Shown in pieces: positions 55,001-61,009 of a stretch of DNA of 64,000 bases. This DNA comes from Lampris incognitus (lineage: Eukaryota > Chordata > Actinopteri > Lampriformes > Lampridae), in NCBI RefSeq assembly GCF_029633865.1, contig NC_079211.1, positions 147,327,043-147,391,042 of the forward strand, given 5' to 3'. The notes under the pieces are model-generated. The model was not told the DNA's origin. It did no database searches and was given only the letters and a program-made list of their open reading frames with translations. How positions within the stretch are numbered: the stretch's first letter is position 1; every line of letters begins with the position of its first letter. The position numbers and the translations under genes are program-made.

Positions 55001-57174
55001 ACTAACAACAAACCCACGCCGACTGCTTTGGAATTCTAGGACAAACCTTTCCAGAAACGATCCCTCCCATCCTCCTCCGTACTGAAACAGACTGGAGGTA
55101 TAGCGAATCAGTTTGTATCACAGAGAGAGCTTTTTAAAACTTAGAAAATGGATGTCCTGATGTGTAGTCCCACCGGCCAGATGAATCATGTCCTAATAAA
55201 AGATTGTGCTTGGCTTTAATTTTCCCCCCAATTGTATCCGGCCAATTACCCCACTCTTCCGAGCCGTCCTGGTCGCTGCTCCACCCCCTCTGCCGATCTG
55301 GGGAGGGCTGCAGACTACCACATGCCTCCTCCCATACATGTGGAGTCACCAGCCGTTTTTTTTCACCTGACAGTGAGGAGTTTCACCACCAGGGGGACGT
55401 AGCGCGTGGGAGGATCACGCTACTCCCCCCAGTTCCCCCTTCCCCCCAAACAGGTGCCCTGACCAACCAGAGGAGGCGCTAGTGCAGCGACCAGGACAAT
55501 ATCCACATCCGGCTTCCCACCCACAGACATGGCCAATTGTGTCTGTAGGGACACCCGATCAAGCTGGAGGTACCACAGGGATTCGAACCAGAGATCCCCG
55601 TGTTGGTAGGCAACGGAATAGACCGCTACGCTACCCGGACGCCCAAATATTGTGTTTGTTTTTAACTGATGAATATGTTTCGCCACAAAGGTGACAAACA
55701 TCAGCAAACTTAGTAGTTTTCTTCAATGACTGTGGCTGAGCCATCCTATAATGTAGGTGTTTCTGGTACGACAGAGTTTACAAGCGCACGACTTGAAGGA
55801 CCGCCCTAAAGACTTTGGATTAGTTCTCCAATGCAGGTTTCTTTAGACTCTAATTGTTTCCACCCAGTTTTAGCAGCAAAAGCTGGGAGATTGTCCTCAG
55901 TCTCTAGTTTAGCGAACCGTTTAGAGACGGACTTGTGAGTCTACTGGTCGGCTAGTTCGGATGGTTGGTTCTGGATGGTTACTACTACCAACAGTAAGTA
56001 AAAGCTGCTTATTCCTGCCAGTTGAACCATGAAGTAGATCAGCAATGTCGTCCACCATTGATAACACTGGACATTTCAGGAATACATTTTCAACTTTCGC
56101 TTTTCATTTAAATTTCCAAATATATGGTTTGGATAATTGGGTTAAATTGCACTTACTGAAACATGTCAGACACTCGTGTTCAGTTGTTCCATGAAACACC
56201 GTTGTAAAGCTGAGTCAAGCAGTGGTCCCCTGTCCAAAATCTCCAAAATGAATCCAGTCAGTAAGAGGATATCATGACCGATATGTATGATGGAAAAAAT
56301 CTATGAAAATAACACCCAGGTTGTAAATAATGGAAGTGTCCTGTAATGACAATAGCCACTTGTTCTTCATCAGTAACGATGGTCTAAAGAAAAGGTCTGC
56401 AGACAGCGATGTCACATTCATAAAATGGTAGTTAGTAATATTCCCTCACACTCCTTGCCTTCCATTTCCTTGGATAATTACTTTTCCTTAATCTGTGAGC
56501 ACACCGAACTGTGACATCTCTTACAAGCCACTTTGGTTACAATGAAATTTGTCTTCAGCATTTAACCCATCCTATTGTATAGGAGCAGTGGGCAGCTGCA
56601 GCGCCCAGGGACCCACACCAGTTCTTCTTTCCATTGCCTTGCTCAGGGGCACAGACAGGAGTATTAACCCTAACATGCATGTCTTTTTGACGGTGGGAGG
56701 AAACCGGAGCACCCGGAGGAAACCCACGCAGACACGGGGAGAACATGCAAACTCCACACAGAAAGGACCTGAGATGGCCTTAGGTTTGAACCCATGACCT
56801 TCTTGCTGGCAGGCGCCAGTGCTAACCACTGGACCACCGTGCTGCCCCCCCACAACTATCAGCTTACCCCAAACTTTATGGTTAGAGTACGGTGTTAAAA
56901 CAAGGGGTCATAGGTTTTTTATATAAGTGGGGTTCCTTCCTTTCCTGAGAAGCAACTCTAAATCACCCATGCATTATTATAAACATCTTTTTTTACAGCT
57001 CATGTGGTGCCTAAAAATTAAAAAGCATTGGTTTGACTGACGTGAGGGGCGGAGCCACTGACCAGTTATCTCAAGCTCTGCCCAGTGGGACTTCTTCCCG
57101 CTGGCCGACTCCTCAGTTGACATGATGGTGTAACATCGGCGAGGATCTGGAGGATCATATTTTTCCTTTGGCAT
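33388..57174 (-). CDS. cnot6l: CCR4-NOT transcription complex subunit 6-like (mRNA deadenylase), eleven coding exons
   Basis: The exons listed below join to exactly 1662 nt, which is 553 aa plus stop, with all phases compatible. CNOT6L is a Mg-dependent 3'-5' poly(A) exonuclease of the cytoplasmic CCR4-NOT complex. Residues 1-37 start MPKEKYDPPDPRR. Residues about 45-150 hold leucine-rich repeats (LTALHISDNNL, LVYLNLSSNKLRSLPAELG, LLRVLPYELGRL) that bind the CAF1-type partner CNOT7/8. Residues about 182-545 form the exonuclease/endonuclease/phosphatase domain. Catalytic residues are all present: N190, E235 (EVETEQYY), D405 and N407 (CADLNSLPDS), D484 (GVIDYIF) and H524 (PSDHF). These correspond to human N195, E240, D410, N412, D489 and H529 (offset five). 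NPLSQDILNLYQEPDGTRKL and VHPEQLP favour CNOT6L over CNOT6. The C-terminal PHPLNPLNG is slightly longer than in human. Confidence 0.96.
33882..33911. repeat. (CA)n microsatellite in cnot6l intron 11
   Basis: An uninterrupted alternating CA run. Confidence 0.95.
34600..35033 (-). mobile_element. SINE-1 copy in cnot6l intron 11
   Basis: The tail TTTTTCTCCCCAGTTGTATT is at the left and the head CGCTACCCGGACGCCC at the right. The B-box GGATTCGAACCGGCGATCC is intact. Confidence 0.9.
35315..35808 (+). mobile_element. Internally deleted RTE-like element
   Basis: The left part has the 5' UTR words of fish RTE elements (AGGAAGGACATCCGGCGTAA, GGTTGAGGCCCGGGTTACC). The right part jumps to the extreme C-terminus (MELLGKRRRGRPKRRFMDVV, then RPLTGAAESSSS) and the 3' tail GTAGTAGTAG. 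Nearly all of the reverse transcriptase is missing. Confidence 0.7.
35870..36000 (+). repeat. Repeat fragment shared with 62.13 kb and 63.16 kb
   Basis: It contains GTCCCTATACCTCTTAAAAA, GAACTGAATGTTTGTAC and TTGCTTGAGTTCCACG in one piece. The same words are split around a minisatellite block at 62.13-63.23 kb. Confidence 0.6.
36051..36253 (-). CDS. cnot6l: cnot6l exon 11
   Basis: The acceptor is TGCCCAG|GTGTGG and the donor CAAG|GTAAGT; 203 nt. It encodes VVEYLSNGGVAENHKDFKEL through NYTYDFK. Confidence 0.97.
36380..36965. other. cnot6l intron 10; possible diverged retroelement 5' region
   Basis: GC-rich blocks with GGGATAGGCTATTTAGCC-like words and a poly(C) run at 36692-36701. The composition differs from the flanks, but no family was recognised. 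Confidence 0.3.
37025..37252 (-). CDS. cnot6l: cnot6l exon 10
   Basis: The acceptor is CTTTCCAG|GC and the donor CTCCG|GTAGGA; 228 nt. It contains LILVANAHMHWDPEYSDVKL and the catalytic CADLNSLPDS. Confidence 0.96.
37372..37745 (+). mobile_element. SINE-4: different tRNA-like head with SINE-1-like tail
   Basis: The B-box-like GGGTTCGCGCCCCGGTCTC lies near the left end. The body ends in CAATTGGCCACTAAATTGGG then AGAAAAAAGGG and an A-rich tail, which closely resembles the SINE-1 end (AATTGGCCGGATACAATTGG). Confidence 0.7.
37796..38145 (-). mobile_element. SINE-2 copy in cnot6l intron 9
   Basis: The tail CCATCCATCCATTATCC is at the left and the head CCACTGTGCCACCATGCCGC at the right. Confidence 0.9.
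38256..38280. repeat. (GT)n microsatellite
   Basis: An alternating GT run 40 bp downstream of the exon 9 donor, in cnot6l intron 9. Confidence 0.95.
38320..38471 (-). CDS. cnot6l: cnot6l exon 9
   Basis: The acceptor is GCTTGTAG|A and the donor GGTG|GTAAGA; 152 nt. It encodes FTLVQKHTVEFNQVAMANSE through VMTKDNIGVAVLLEV. Confidence 0.97.
38669..40267 (+). mobile_element. Full-length Tc1-like element with ~200-bp inverted ends
   Basis: TA lies on both sides (38667-38668 and 40268-40269). Left terminus CAAACCCCAATTCCAATGAA, right terminus TTCATTGGAATTGGGGTTTG. Inverted similarity continues for about 200 bp (CAACACGTTCCAAAGAAGCT versus AGCTTCTTTGGGACGTGTTG). The central gene is a Tc1 transposase with two lesions. 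It lies in cnot6l intron 8, transcribed opposite to the host gene. Confidence 0.95.
39032..40056 (+). pseudogene. Tc1-like transposase, inactivated by a stop and a frameshift
   Basis: The likely start is MGRGSPLCERLCEQIVQQF at 39032. The N-terminal helix-turn-helix region (GISSSPVHTIITRFRESG) runs to an in-frame TGA at 39238, where a CGA Arg codon is expected. The frame continues to about 39438 and then shifts by one. The catalytic DDE domain follows with VLWSDESTF, CLFQQDNAKPH and SPDLSPIEHVW (the DD34E pattern) to KGGVTQW and a stop at about 40056. The catalytic residues remain, but no intact product can be made. Confidence 0.93.
40340..40382. repeat. Left part of the 42-bp minisatellite, ending in the hAT target site
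   Basis: CTTAACCCAGGGAGGAGCAT then GCAGTGAATAAGACG matches the 42-bp unit found in tandem from 41157. It is cut off by the element that follows. Confidence 0.85.
40383..41156. mobile_element. Non-autonomous hAT element, 774 bp, inside the minisatellite
   Basis: The inverted ends are GACTGGCGTA and (reverse) CACTGGCGTA. The flanking 8-bp duplication is ATAAGACG at 40375-40382 and 41157-41164. The left interior holds CCGGTGCAGTGGCACCGGGG and a short KSGCKKRKESKERKE-like coding remnant, as at the N-terminus of ZMYM1-like hAT transposases. It is probably a deletion derivative of that group. A (GT)n run and a G-run lie at 41062-41107. Confidence 0.85.
41157..41300. repeat. 42-bp minisatellite, three and a half copies
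   Basis: Unit ATAAGACGTCTACAACTTAA then CCCTGGGAGGAGCATGCAGTC. The units are nearly identical and end about 25 bp from the cnot6l exon 8 donor. Confidence 0.95.
41326..41480 (-). CDS. cnot6l: cnot6l exon 8
   Basis: The acceptor is GTCCCCAG|GAG and the donor GAGAA|GTGAGA; 155 nt. It begins with the catalytic E235 (EVETEQYYTLFL) and contains SEQERKHVDGCAVFFKTE. Confidence 0.97.
41816..42201 (+). mobile_element. SINE-1 copy, left arm of an inverted pair
   Basis: It starts GGGGCGTCCAGGTAGCGTGG and reaches GGGGTAATTCGCTGGATAC. The terminal tail is missing. Confidence 0.88.
42202..42474 (-). mobile_element. SINE-1 partial copy, right arm of an inverted pair
   Basis: It joins the left arm directly, starting within the body (TGACAGTGAGGAGTTTCACC) and ending at the head (CCACGCCACCCAGACGCCC). 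The tail third is missing. Confidence 0.9.
42475..43190. other. cnot6l intron 7, unassigned sequence
   Basis: No repeat family or motif recognised. The frames present are short. Confidence 0.4.
43202..43359 (-). CDS. cnot6l: cnot6l exon 7 (start of the nuclease domain)
   Basis: The acceptor is CCACGCAG|CC and the donor CTGCAG|GTACAG; 158 nt. It encodes FTVMCYNVLCDKYATRQLYG, with the metal-site N190, through NCDADIISLQ. Confidence 0.97.
43384..43985 (-). mobile_element. Family D repeat in cnot6l intron 6
   Basis: The reverse-orientation tail (TTATTGTCATTTCTATCATG, CACAGCAGTGCAACACA) is at the left. The body has CTAGCAATTAGCTTAGCCTG and GGGCCCACAGGACGCGGCAG. An (AAC)n run lies at 43561-43582. 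The right end is less conserved. Confidence 0.6.
44304..45055 (-). mobile_element. Non-LTR retrotransposon, RT C-terminal portion (unassigned clade)
   Basis: The minus strand encodes, in two frames, FAAECEMAGMRV, EFKYLGVLFTNEGRMEREID, VVVKRELSREAKLSIYQSIF, LTYGHELWVV and then MRWFGHLIRMPPGRLPLEVF, GRRPRCRPRTCWRDY. This is the widespread fish LINE family with the PPGRLP/GRRPRxRPRTxWRDY C-terminus. It is frameshifted near 44570. A second 3' end of the family lies at 63672. Confidence 0.8.
45056..45966. other. cnot6l intron 6, unassigned
   Basis: AT-rich, with no recognisable motif. Confidence 0.4.
45967..46289. mobile_element. MITE with ~55-bp terminal inverted repeats
   Basis: The left end GAGGCCTCATGTATCAATTG, then ACTACGGGCAAAT and ACACCCATGG, is mirrored at the right by CCATGGGTGTGGAAG, ATTTGCCCATAGTAACG and TTGATACGAGGCCCC. 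No coding capacity. It lies in cnot6l intron 6. Confidence 0.85.
46290..46720. other. cnot6l intron 6, unassigned
   Basis: AT-rich sequence between the MITE and the L1 relic. Nothing recognised. Confidence 0.4.
46725..47505 (-). pseudogene. L1-type LINE ORF1 relic
   Basis: In order on the minus strand: MEPVSASRLIAELNKLRTSL (coiled-coil region), KVDDLENHSRHQNI, then in another frame VGVPENAGPTSVKFVSELLM and PELNRAHRSPHPKPAPGEWP, VIIVRFHRFQDKE, and finally NLAKKRAMFNGVKSSLYEKG through EEFYSRNIELT and a stop at 46725. This is the RRM plus C-terminal arrangement of L1 ORF1 nucleic-acid chaperones. There are at least two frame changes and no ORF2 follows. Confidence 0.85.
47885..47953 (-). CDS. 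cnot6l: cnot6l exon 6
   Basis: The acceptor is ACCCCCAG|TG and the donor CACAG|GTACTG; 69 nt. It encodes VHPEQLPQRPWITLKERNQT and links the leucine-rich repeats to the nuclease domain. Confidence 0.95.
48245..48335 (-). mobile_element. Short LINE 3'-tail fragment
   Basis: AGAAATCAGAATCGGCTTTA then TTGGCCGAGTGTGCC and ACACAAGGAATTTGACTCC is the usual 3' end of a common fish retroposon family. Confidence 0.5.
48560..48848 (-). mobile_element. SINE-3 copy in cnot6l intron 5
   Basis: The tail side CTGCATTTAACCATCCTATT is at the left and the head GCTAACCACTGGGCCACCGTG at the right. The B-box GGTTCGAACCCAGG is present. An (AAG)n run lies just before it (48508-48530). Confidence 0.85.
49208..49297 (-). 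CDS. cnot6l: cnot6l exon 5
   Basis: The acceptor is TTGTTGCAG|GT and the donor AGCAG|GTAAAC; 90 nt. It encodes NPLSQDILNLYQEPDGTRKL and LNYMLDNLA, the end of the leucine-rich region. Confidence 0.97.
49395..50350. repeat. AT-rich tandem array (~180-bp unit, about 3 copies)
   Basis: Each unit carries AAACTACTTTATTAACTACA, ATATACAGGATAATAATAA, ATTATAATTTATAATTACAA and AAAAAGAAATATAACTT. The units start near 49413, 49575 and 50155. The second is split by a solo LTR. It lies in cnot6l intron 4. Confidence 0.8.
49698..50094 (+). mobile_element. Solo LTR, probably Ty3/Gypsy-type
   Basis: About 397 bp begin TGTTACGGCCCGCCC and end ACAAACCCTAACA (TG...CA ends). It contains GGAATAAAGTACGCC as a likely poly(A) signal, about 70 bp before the end. 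No internal retroelement genes are present, so this is a recombined solo LTR. GC content is far above that of the surrounding array. A target duplication was not clear. Confidence 0.75.
50695..50780 (-). CDS. cnot6l: cnot6l exon 4
   Basis: The acceptor is CATTTCAG|G and the donor GAAAG|GTGAGG; 86 nt. It encodes two repeats: ELLLNNNLLRVLPYELGRLF and QLQTLGLKG. Confidence 0.97.
51152..51545 (+). mobile_element. SINE-1 copy in cnot6l intron 3
   Basis: The head GGGGCGTCCGGGTGGCATGG, B-box GGTTCGAATCCCCGTG and tail TGGATACAAGTGGGGAGAAA are present. About 25 bp of the body are missing near 51305. Confidence 0.9.
51762..51900. repeat. AT-rich palindromic/(TA)n tract
   Basis: TATATTATTATATAATATAT-type sequence followed by a (TA)n run at 51868-51897. 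Confidence 0.85.
51911..52287 (-). mobile_element. SINE-2 copy with an expanded (CA)n
   Basis: The tail CATCCATCCATTATCCGAAC is at the left and the head ACTGCGCCACCGTACTGCC at the right. The internal CA run at 52039-52082 is much longer than in other copies. Confidence 0.9.
52288..53090 (+). other. GC-rich unassigned segment in cnot6l intron 3
   Basis: It contains a short stretch MTSGNIGVIQPHMFKLETSS at 52409-52468, ending at a GTGAGT donor (52530). Next come (CCG/CCA)-rich sequence, a GAGA-rich tract and AATAAATC at 52914. It looks like a retroposed or exon-like relic, but I cannot name it. Confidence 0.3.
53092..53430 (-). mobile_element. SINE-1 copy, 5'-truncated
   Basis: The tail CCCTAATTGTACTTGGCC is at the left. 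It runs to CTGTAGGGACGCCCGACC, where the tRNA-like head would begin, then stops. Confidence 0.88.
53440..54160. other. cnot6l intron 3, unassigned
   Basis: A frame on the minus strand (53348-53788) has no recognisable motif outside the SINE overlap. Nothing assignable. Confidence 0.4.
54164..54350 (-). CDS. cnot6l: cnot6l exon 3
   Basis: The acceptor is GGTTCCAG|GC and the donor CTCAG|GTGGGA; 187 nt. It encodes RVRNLSGSLWTLTHLTALHI, LSRIPPDIAKLPNLVYLNLS and KLRSLPAELGNMVSLR, the first leucine-rich repeats. Confidence 0.97.
54685..54815. repeat. Left arm of a long imperfect inverted repeat
   Basis: It contains TTTATTTTCATAGTTTTTTC and GGACTCAGCTTTACAACGGT. The reverse complement at about 56160-56325 shows the same order of blocks, with insertions. 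Confidence 0.75.
55222..55644 (-). mobile_element. SINE-1 copy, near full length
   Basis: The tail CCCCCCAATTGTATCCGGCC is at the left and the head CGCTACCCGGACGCCC at the right. It lies between the two inverted-repeat arms, in cnot6l intron 2. Confidence 0.9.
56160..56325. repeat. Right arm of a long imperfect inverted repeat
   Basis: ACACCGTTGTAAAGCTGAGT and ATGGAAAAAATCTATGAAAA are the inverse of blocks in the left arm. Confidence 0.75.
56545..56847 (-). mobile_element. SINE-3 copy, full length
   Basis: The tail CAGCATTTAACCCATCC is at the left and the head ACCACTGGACCACCGTGCTG at the right. This is the longest SINE-3 body here, with both the CCGGAGCACCCGGAGGAAAC and GAACATGCAAACTCCACAC blocks. 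Confidence 0.9.
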
Positions 57175-57184
57175 GCCTGATAAT
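57063..57184 (-). CDS. cnot6l: cnot6l exon 2 (first coding exon; ATG at 57174)
   Basis: The acceptor is TTTCCCAG|ATTATCAGGC and the donor AACTG|GTCAGT. The start ATG is at 57174-57172 and the first 37 residues run MPKEKYDPPDPRRCYTIMST through SHWAELEIT. The bases before ATG encode L-S-G in frame, matching the MRLIG extension of the longer human form. Confidence 0.95.
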
Positions 57185-57394
57185 CTGGGAAAAAAGGAAA
57201 ATTATATGAAAATGTGAGAAGATAATTAAGAACACATCTACCAAGGTTTCATTTTAATCAGATCTACTGTTAACTAGTTTTACTGTTAGCTTTTCTCTCT
57301 GTGGGCTACCAAAAAAAAAACACAGCAAAAACCAAATACACCTCATTTCTCCTGAGTAACAAATGTAACAACACAATGGCAAAATGACACAGAC

Positions 57395-57452
57395 TAATAC
57401 TACTACTACTACTACTGCTATTACTACTTCTTCCGGCTGCTCCCTTTAGGCA
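57395..57452 (-). mobile_element. Tiny RTE 3'-tail fragment
   Basis: A (TAC)n run followed by TTCTTCCGGCTGCTCCCTTT is the 3' tail and last bases of the RTE-like family seen at 25771 and 61341. Confidence 0.7.
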
Positions 57453-57840
57453 AACTGACACAGAAATGCCCATAAAACGCGAATAAATGAAGGCAAGCCT
57501 ATCCTTTGCTAAAGAGGACCAAAATTCACCACTCTTAAAGATAAAAACCACAACAACAAAAGCCTTTGTGTAATAAAGGGTTAATTCATGGAGGGGTTCA
57601 GTGGCAGCAGACCATCTGTCTCATTAGGGTTTACATTGAACATGTTTATAACAGCTTTTTAAGTATCTGGGTATGGGAGAATGGTAACTATTGCATCATG
57701 ACTTGATACAAAACTTGTCTATATAATGAGGACTGGCTGGATACACTCTTCAAATGGTCAAGGGCATTTTTCAGAATGAAAATTAGCAAAACAAACAGTT
57801 CAGTACAGGTGGCCACCAGCTACAAACACATCAGCCAAAC
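57453..57840. other. Upstream of cnot6l exon 2; no element recognised
   Basis: Intron 1 sequence if the first exon is at 61 kb. Nothing recognised. Confidence 0.4.
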
Positions 57841-57879
57841 AGGTCAATAACCGGTGTGGCTGCAAAGTTCAGCTTCTTC

Positions 57880-58840
57880 TGCTCGCCACTTTGACAGGTG
57901 CCACACGGAGCGTTCAGAGTTGCATTGACAAACAAAGCAGCTCTTCTTCTTCTTCTTGCGTGTACGTCGCCATTTTGCCCGGAAACACGTAACGCCGATC
58001 TGCTGCGCATGTGCGACACGCGTAGTCTAAGTGGACTCCGCAGCCGTCCGCGTCCGCTCTGGAGTATATCCGGGCCCTTATAGCCTAAAACGCCGAAATA
58101 CTGTTGCGTTCTGGCCGTTCGTTCACACGACAACGGCGTTTTCGGGGGGGGAAGGGGGACCTGAGAACGCAAACTTTTGAAACCGGGTTGCGGAGTGAAA
58201 TCCCTTTCGAAAACGCAACTCCGGCGTCGCCGTGTGACCCAGCAAAACCCGTTCCCGCGGAAACGGCGACGTCACGGCCCCACTTCGCGCATGCGTATTA
58301 CGTTTTGAGTCAAACAGCCATGCGCGAGTAGGGAGGCAAGGCCAGGCAAGTTTGGTCTGTCTGGCGCCTTATCGTGGCATAGTGCTTTACAGGAGGGACA
58401 TAAGGAGAGGAAGGAAAGGGGGATTAAATGAGAAGACGACATTAACAACGGCGCATTACCGAGCGGTGTTTGCGCTGTTATCTCTGCTGAGTTTATTAAC
58501 GCTCCTCCAGCGAAGTGTAGAGTTGCTGCACCCTTACTGCGCCAAATTCCCCGTCCACCTGTACGTCGACGGAAAGCAACCAGAAGACGCTTTCGGACAA
58601 GACCTGGGACAATAAGCCGGCGGGTGGGGACAATAAGCCGGCGGGTGGGGACATAAACCGGCGGCTGGGGACAATTTGTGAAGGCGCGTGGTGTTATTGG
58701 GAGGGTCCACCGCTAAAGCTCTCTACTACAAAGTTACACCGCCAACTACTGGCCTGGCATGCACACTACACCGTTTTCAGTCGTTCTTTGCGGATCCGTG
58801 TGTATGCGGATCGTATTCAAAACGATGTCGTCTGAACGCG
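57880..58840. mobile_element. Harbinger/ISL2EU-like non-autonomous element (probable)
   Basis: CpG-rich blocks such as CGTTCACACGACAACGGCGT, CGGCGACGTCACGGCC and TTCGCGCATGCGTATTACG are typical of fish PIF/Harbinger-like elements. The region 58118-58145 is matched, inverted, by AACGATGTCGTCTGAACGC at about 58821-58839. A short reading frame MATYTQEEEEELLCL (minus, at about 57975) may be a coding remnant. A 19-bp unit (AATAAGCCGGCGGGTGGGGAC) is repeated two to three times at 58612-58670. Confidence 0.5.
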
Positions 58841-58866
58841 GAACTTATTTAAAACGCAAAGGAAAG

Positions 58867-59700
58867 GGCGCCCGGGTGGCGTGGGGGTCTATTCCTTGGC
58901 CTAGCAACACAGGGATCGGTGGTTTGAGTCCCCGTGTTACCTCCGGCTTGGTCAGTTGTCCCATCCGTTATCCAAACCACTTATGCTGCCTTCTCAGGGT
59001 CGCGGGGATGCTGCAGCCTATCCCGGCAGTCATTGGGCGGCAGGCGGGGAGACACCCAGCACAGGCCGCCAGACCATCACAGGGCCCGCCCACACACACA
59101 AACACACACACGCACACGCACGCATTCACACCTAGGGGCAATTTAGTACGGCCAGTTCACCTGACCTGCATGTCTTTGGACTGTGGGAGGAACCCGGAGA
59201 ACCCGGAGGAAACCCACGCAGACACGGGGAGCACATGCAAACTCCACACAGAGGACGACCCAGGACGACCCCCAAGGTTGGTTGGAGTACCCCGGGGCTC
59301 GAACCCAGGGCCTTCTGGCTGTGAGGTGACTGCGGGAACCACTGCGCCACCGTGCCGCCTGGCTGAGCGTCCCTACAGATACAATCGGCCGTGTCTGCGG
59401 GTGGGAAGCCGGATGTGGGCGTGCGTCCCGGTCGCTGCACAAGCGCCTCCTCGGTCACCTCGGTCGAGGTGCCTGCTGGGGGGGGGGGAGATAGCGTGAT
59501 CCTCCCACGCGCTACGTCCCCCCCCCTGGCAAAACTCCTCACTGTCAGGTGACAAGAAGCGGCCGGTGACTCCACGTGTATGGGAGGAGTCATGTGGTAG
59601 TCTGCAGCCCTGCCCGGATCGGCAGAGGGGGTGCAGCGACGACCGGGACGGCTCGGAAGAGTGGTGTACTTGGCCGGATACAATTGGGGAGGGGGGGGGA
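58867..59700 (+). mobile_element. SINE-1 copy split by an inverted SINE-2
   Basis: The head GGGCGCCCGGGTGGCGTGGG and B-box GGTTTGAGTCCCCGTG reach 58960. The body resumes at about 59360 with GAGCGTCCCTACAGATACAA and ends GGCCGGATACAATTGGGGAG. Confidence 0.9.
58961..59359 (-). mobile_element. SINE-2 copy nested in SINE-1
   Basis: The tail CATCCGTTATCCAAACCAC is at the left and the head CACTGCGCCACCGTGCCGCC at the right. It is flanked by TTGGTCAGTTGTCCC and CTGGCTGAGCGTCCC, a diverged target duplication. Confidence 0.88.
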
Positions 59701-59709
59701 AGGAGGGGG

Positions 59710-60590
59710 AGGCGCAGACATGTGCCAGCATTGGGCCGATGTCTCGTGATTTCTCGCTCCGATTGTGGCCTCTCCACCAGCCGCGAGGCGCCCTGACCCC
59801 GTGTGACGTTACTGTGCACGAGACAGGTAGACTTTCGGACATGTCTAAAACGCAGCGCAAGGCGGTCTTACTTCGAGAGGTGGGGGGGGGGGGCGTTTCT
59901 CTGCACGCGCTCTCTTTAAAAAAAAAAAAAGCTCCGATGACCAAGACGAATAAGAAACCATGACAAGAATTTCAACGGTGCAACAAAAAAGAGAAAACCC
60001 CCCAATCAGCTGCGAGAACAAAACGATCACAATCTTTCTGGTCAATTATGCAATAACAAGCCGATCACGAGCCCCGTGTCCCCGCCGTGCACCCGCCAAA
60101 TAGGTCAAGGGAAAAGACGCACGCGGTGCCCAGTGCCAAATATACCAGTAAACTGTAATGGCCCGGATAAAGCCCGGTCCGTGACGCGGCCCATTGCATA
60201 TCCAGTGTCGGTCCCTGCGCGACGCATACGCGAGAAGAGAAAAACCCAGACCCCCCAAAAACGACGCCGTTCTGCATTGGACGAGGACCGGCGGAAGGGC
60301 AGTTTAAGTTTGGATCGGCCTTACATAAGCTGTTTACACAAACCAGCAGGCCACGAGTGAAGGAGGCTGCAGGAGAGGGATCGGAAACCCAAGTTCTGGG
60401 TGAACAAACCCACTCGTCGTCACACCAGGCAGCCAGAATCCATAACGTCCCGTCTTGCCCCCACATCTGCATGTACACCGCAACCCCCATAAATAACCCA
60501 AGTGGGGGAACAAGTTGGCCCCTTCTCTCGAAGCGTGTTTGGACTTTTTTTGTCTAGCACGACAAGTTTGTTGAGGTGTTTATTTAAGCA
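59710..60590. other. Intergenic/intron 1; no gene recognised
   Basis: CpG density begins to rise towards 60 kb. Frames of 100-140 codons occur on both strands but show no motif. Confidence 0.4.
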
Positions 60591-60599
60591 CGGTGTCCT

Positions 60600-60977
60600 G
60601 CAGCAATGTCACCGGGGAAAGAACAGCCCCTAACGCAGCTCTTGTTATTCATGTCAAAAGCCACGCCGGGCCTCTATCTGCAAACCCAAGTTCGGCTCGG
60701 CTCGGCCCGGCCCGGCAAGGCACGGCACACCTCCGCAACCACACAAACCCGCTTCCACGTACGACCAACGTGCAATCGGCGCGCCGGCGCGGCCGGGGGG
60801 GGACACGGAGACGCGTGCCGGGGGAGGGGGAGGAAGGGGGGGGGAGCCCCAGCTGCGCGGCGGTAGAAGCACGGGGGTGGATTTGCGTGTCCGGCGGCGG
60901 AGCGGCCACGGCTCGGCTCCGCGGGACACGGGGCTCCCTCACACAGAACGCGGAGCTTTTAAACGGAGGCGACAGGG

Positions 60978-61009
<32 letters not shown>

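Noticed and set aside
33388-57174. Assigning the deadenylase as CNOT6 instead of CNOT6L
   Set aside because: VHPEQLP, EYRKKGIMEEI, LSNGGVAENHKDFKELRYNE and GVIDYIFFSKTH agree better with CNOT6L. The CXCL13 neighbour also fits CNOT6L.
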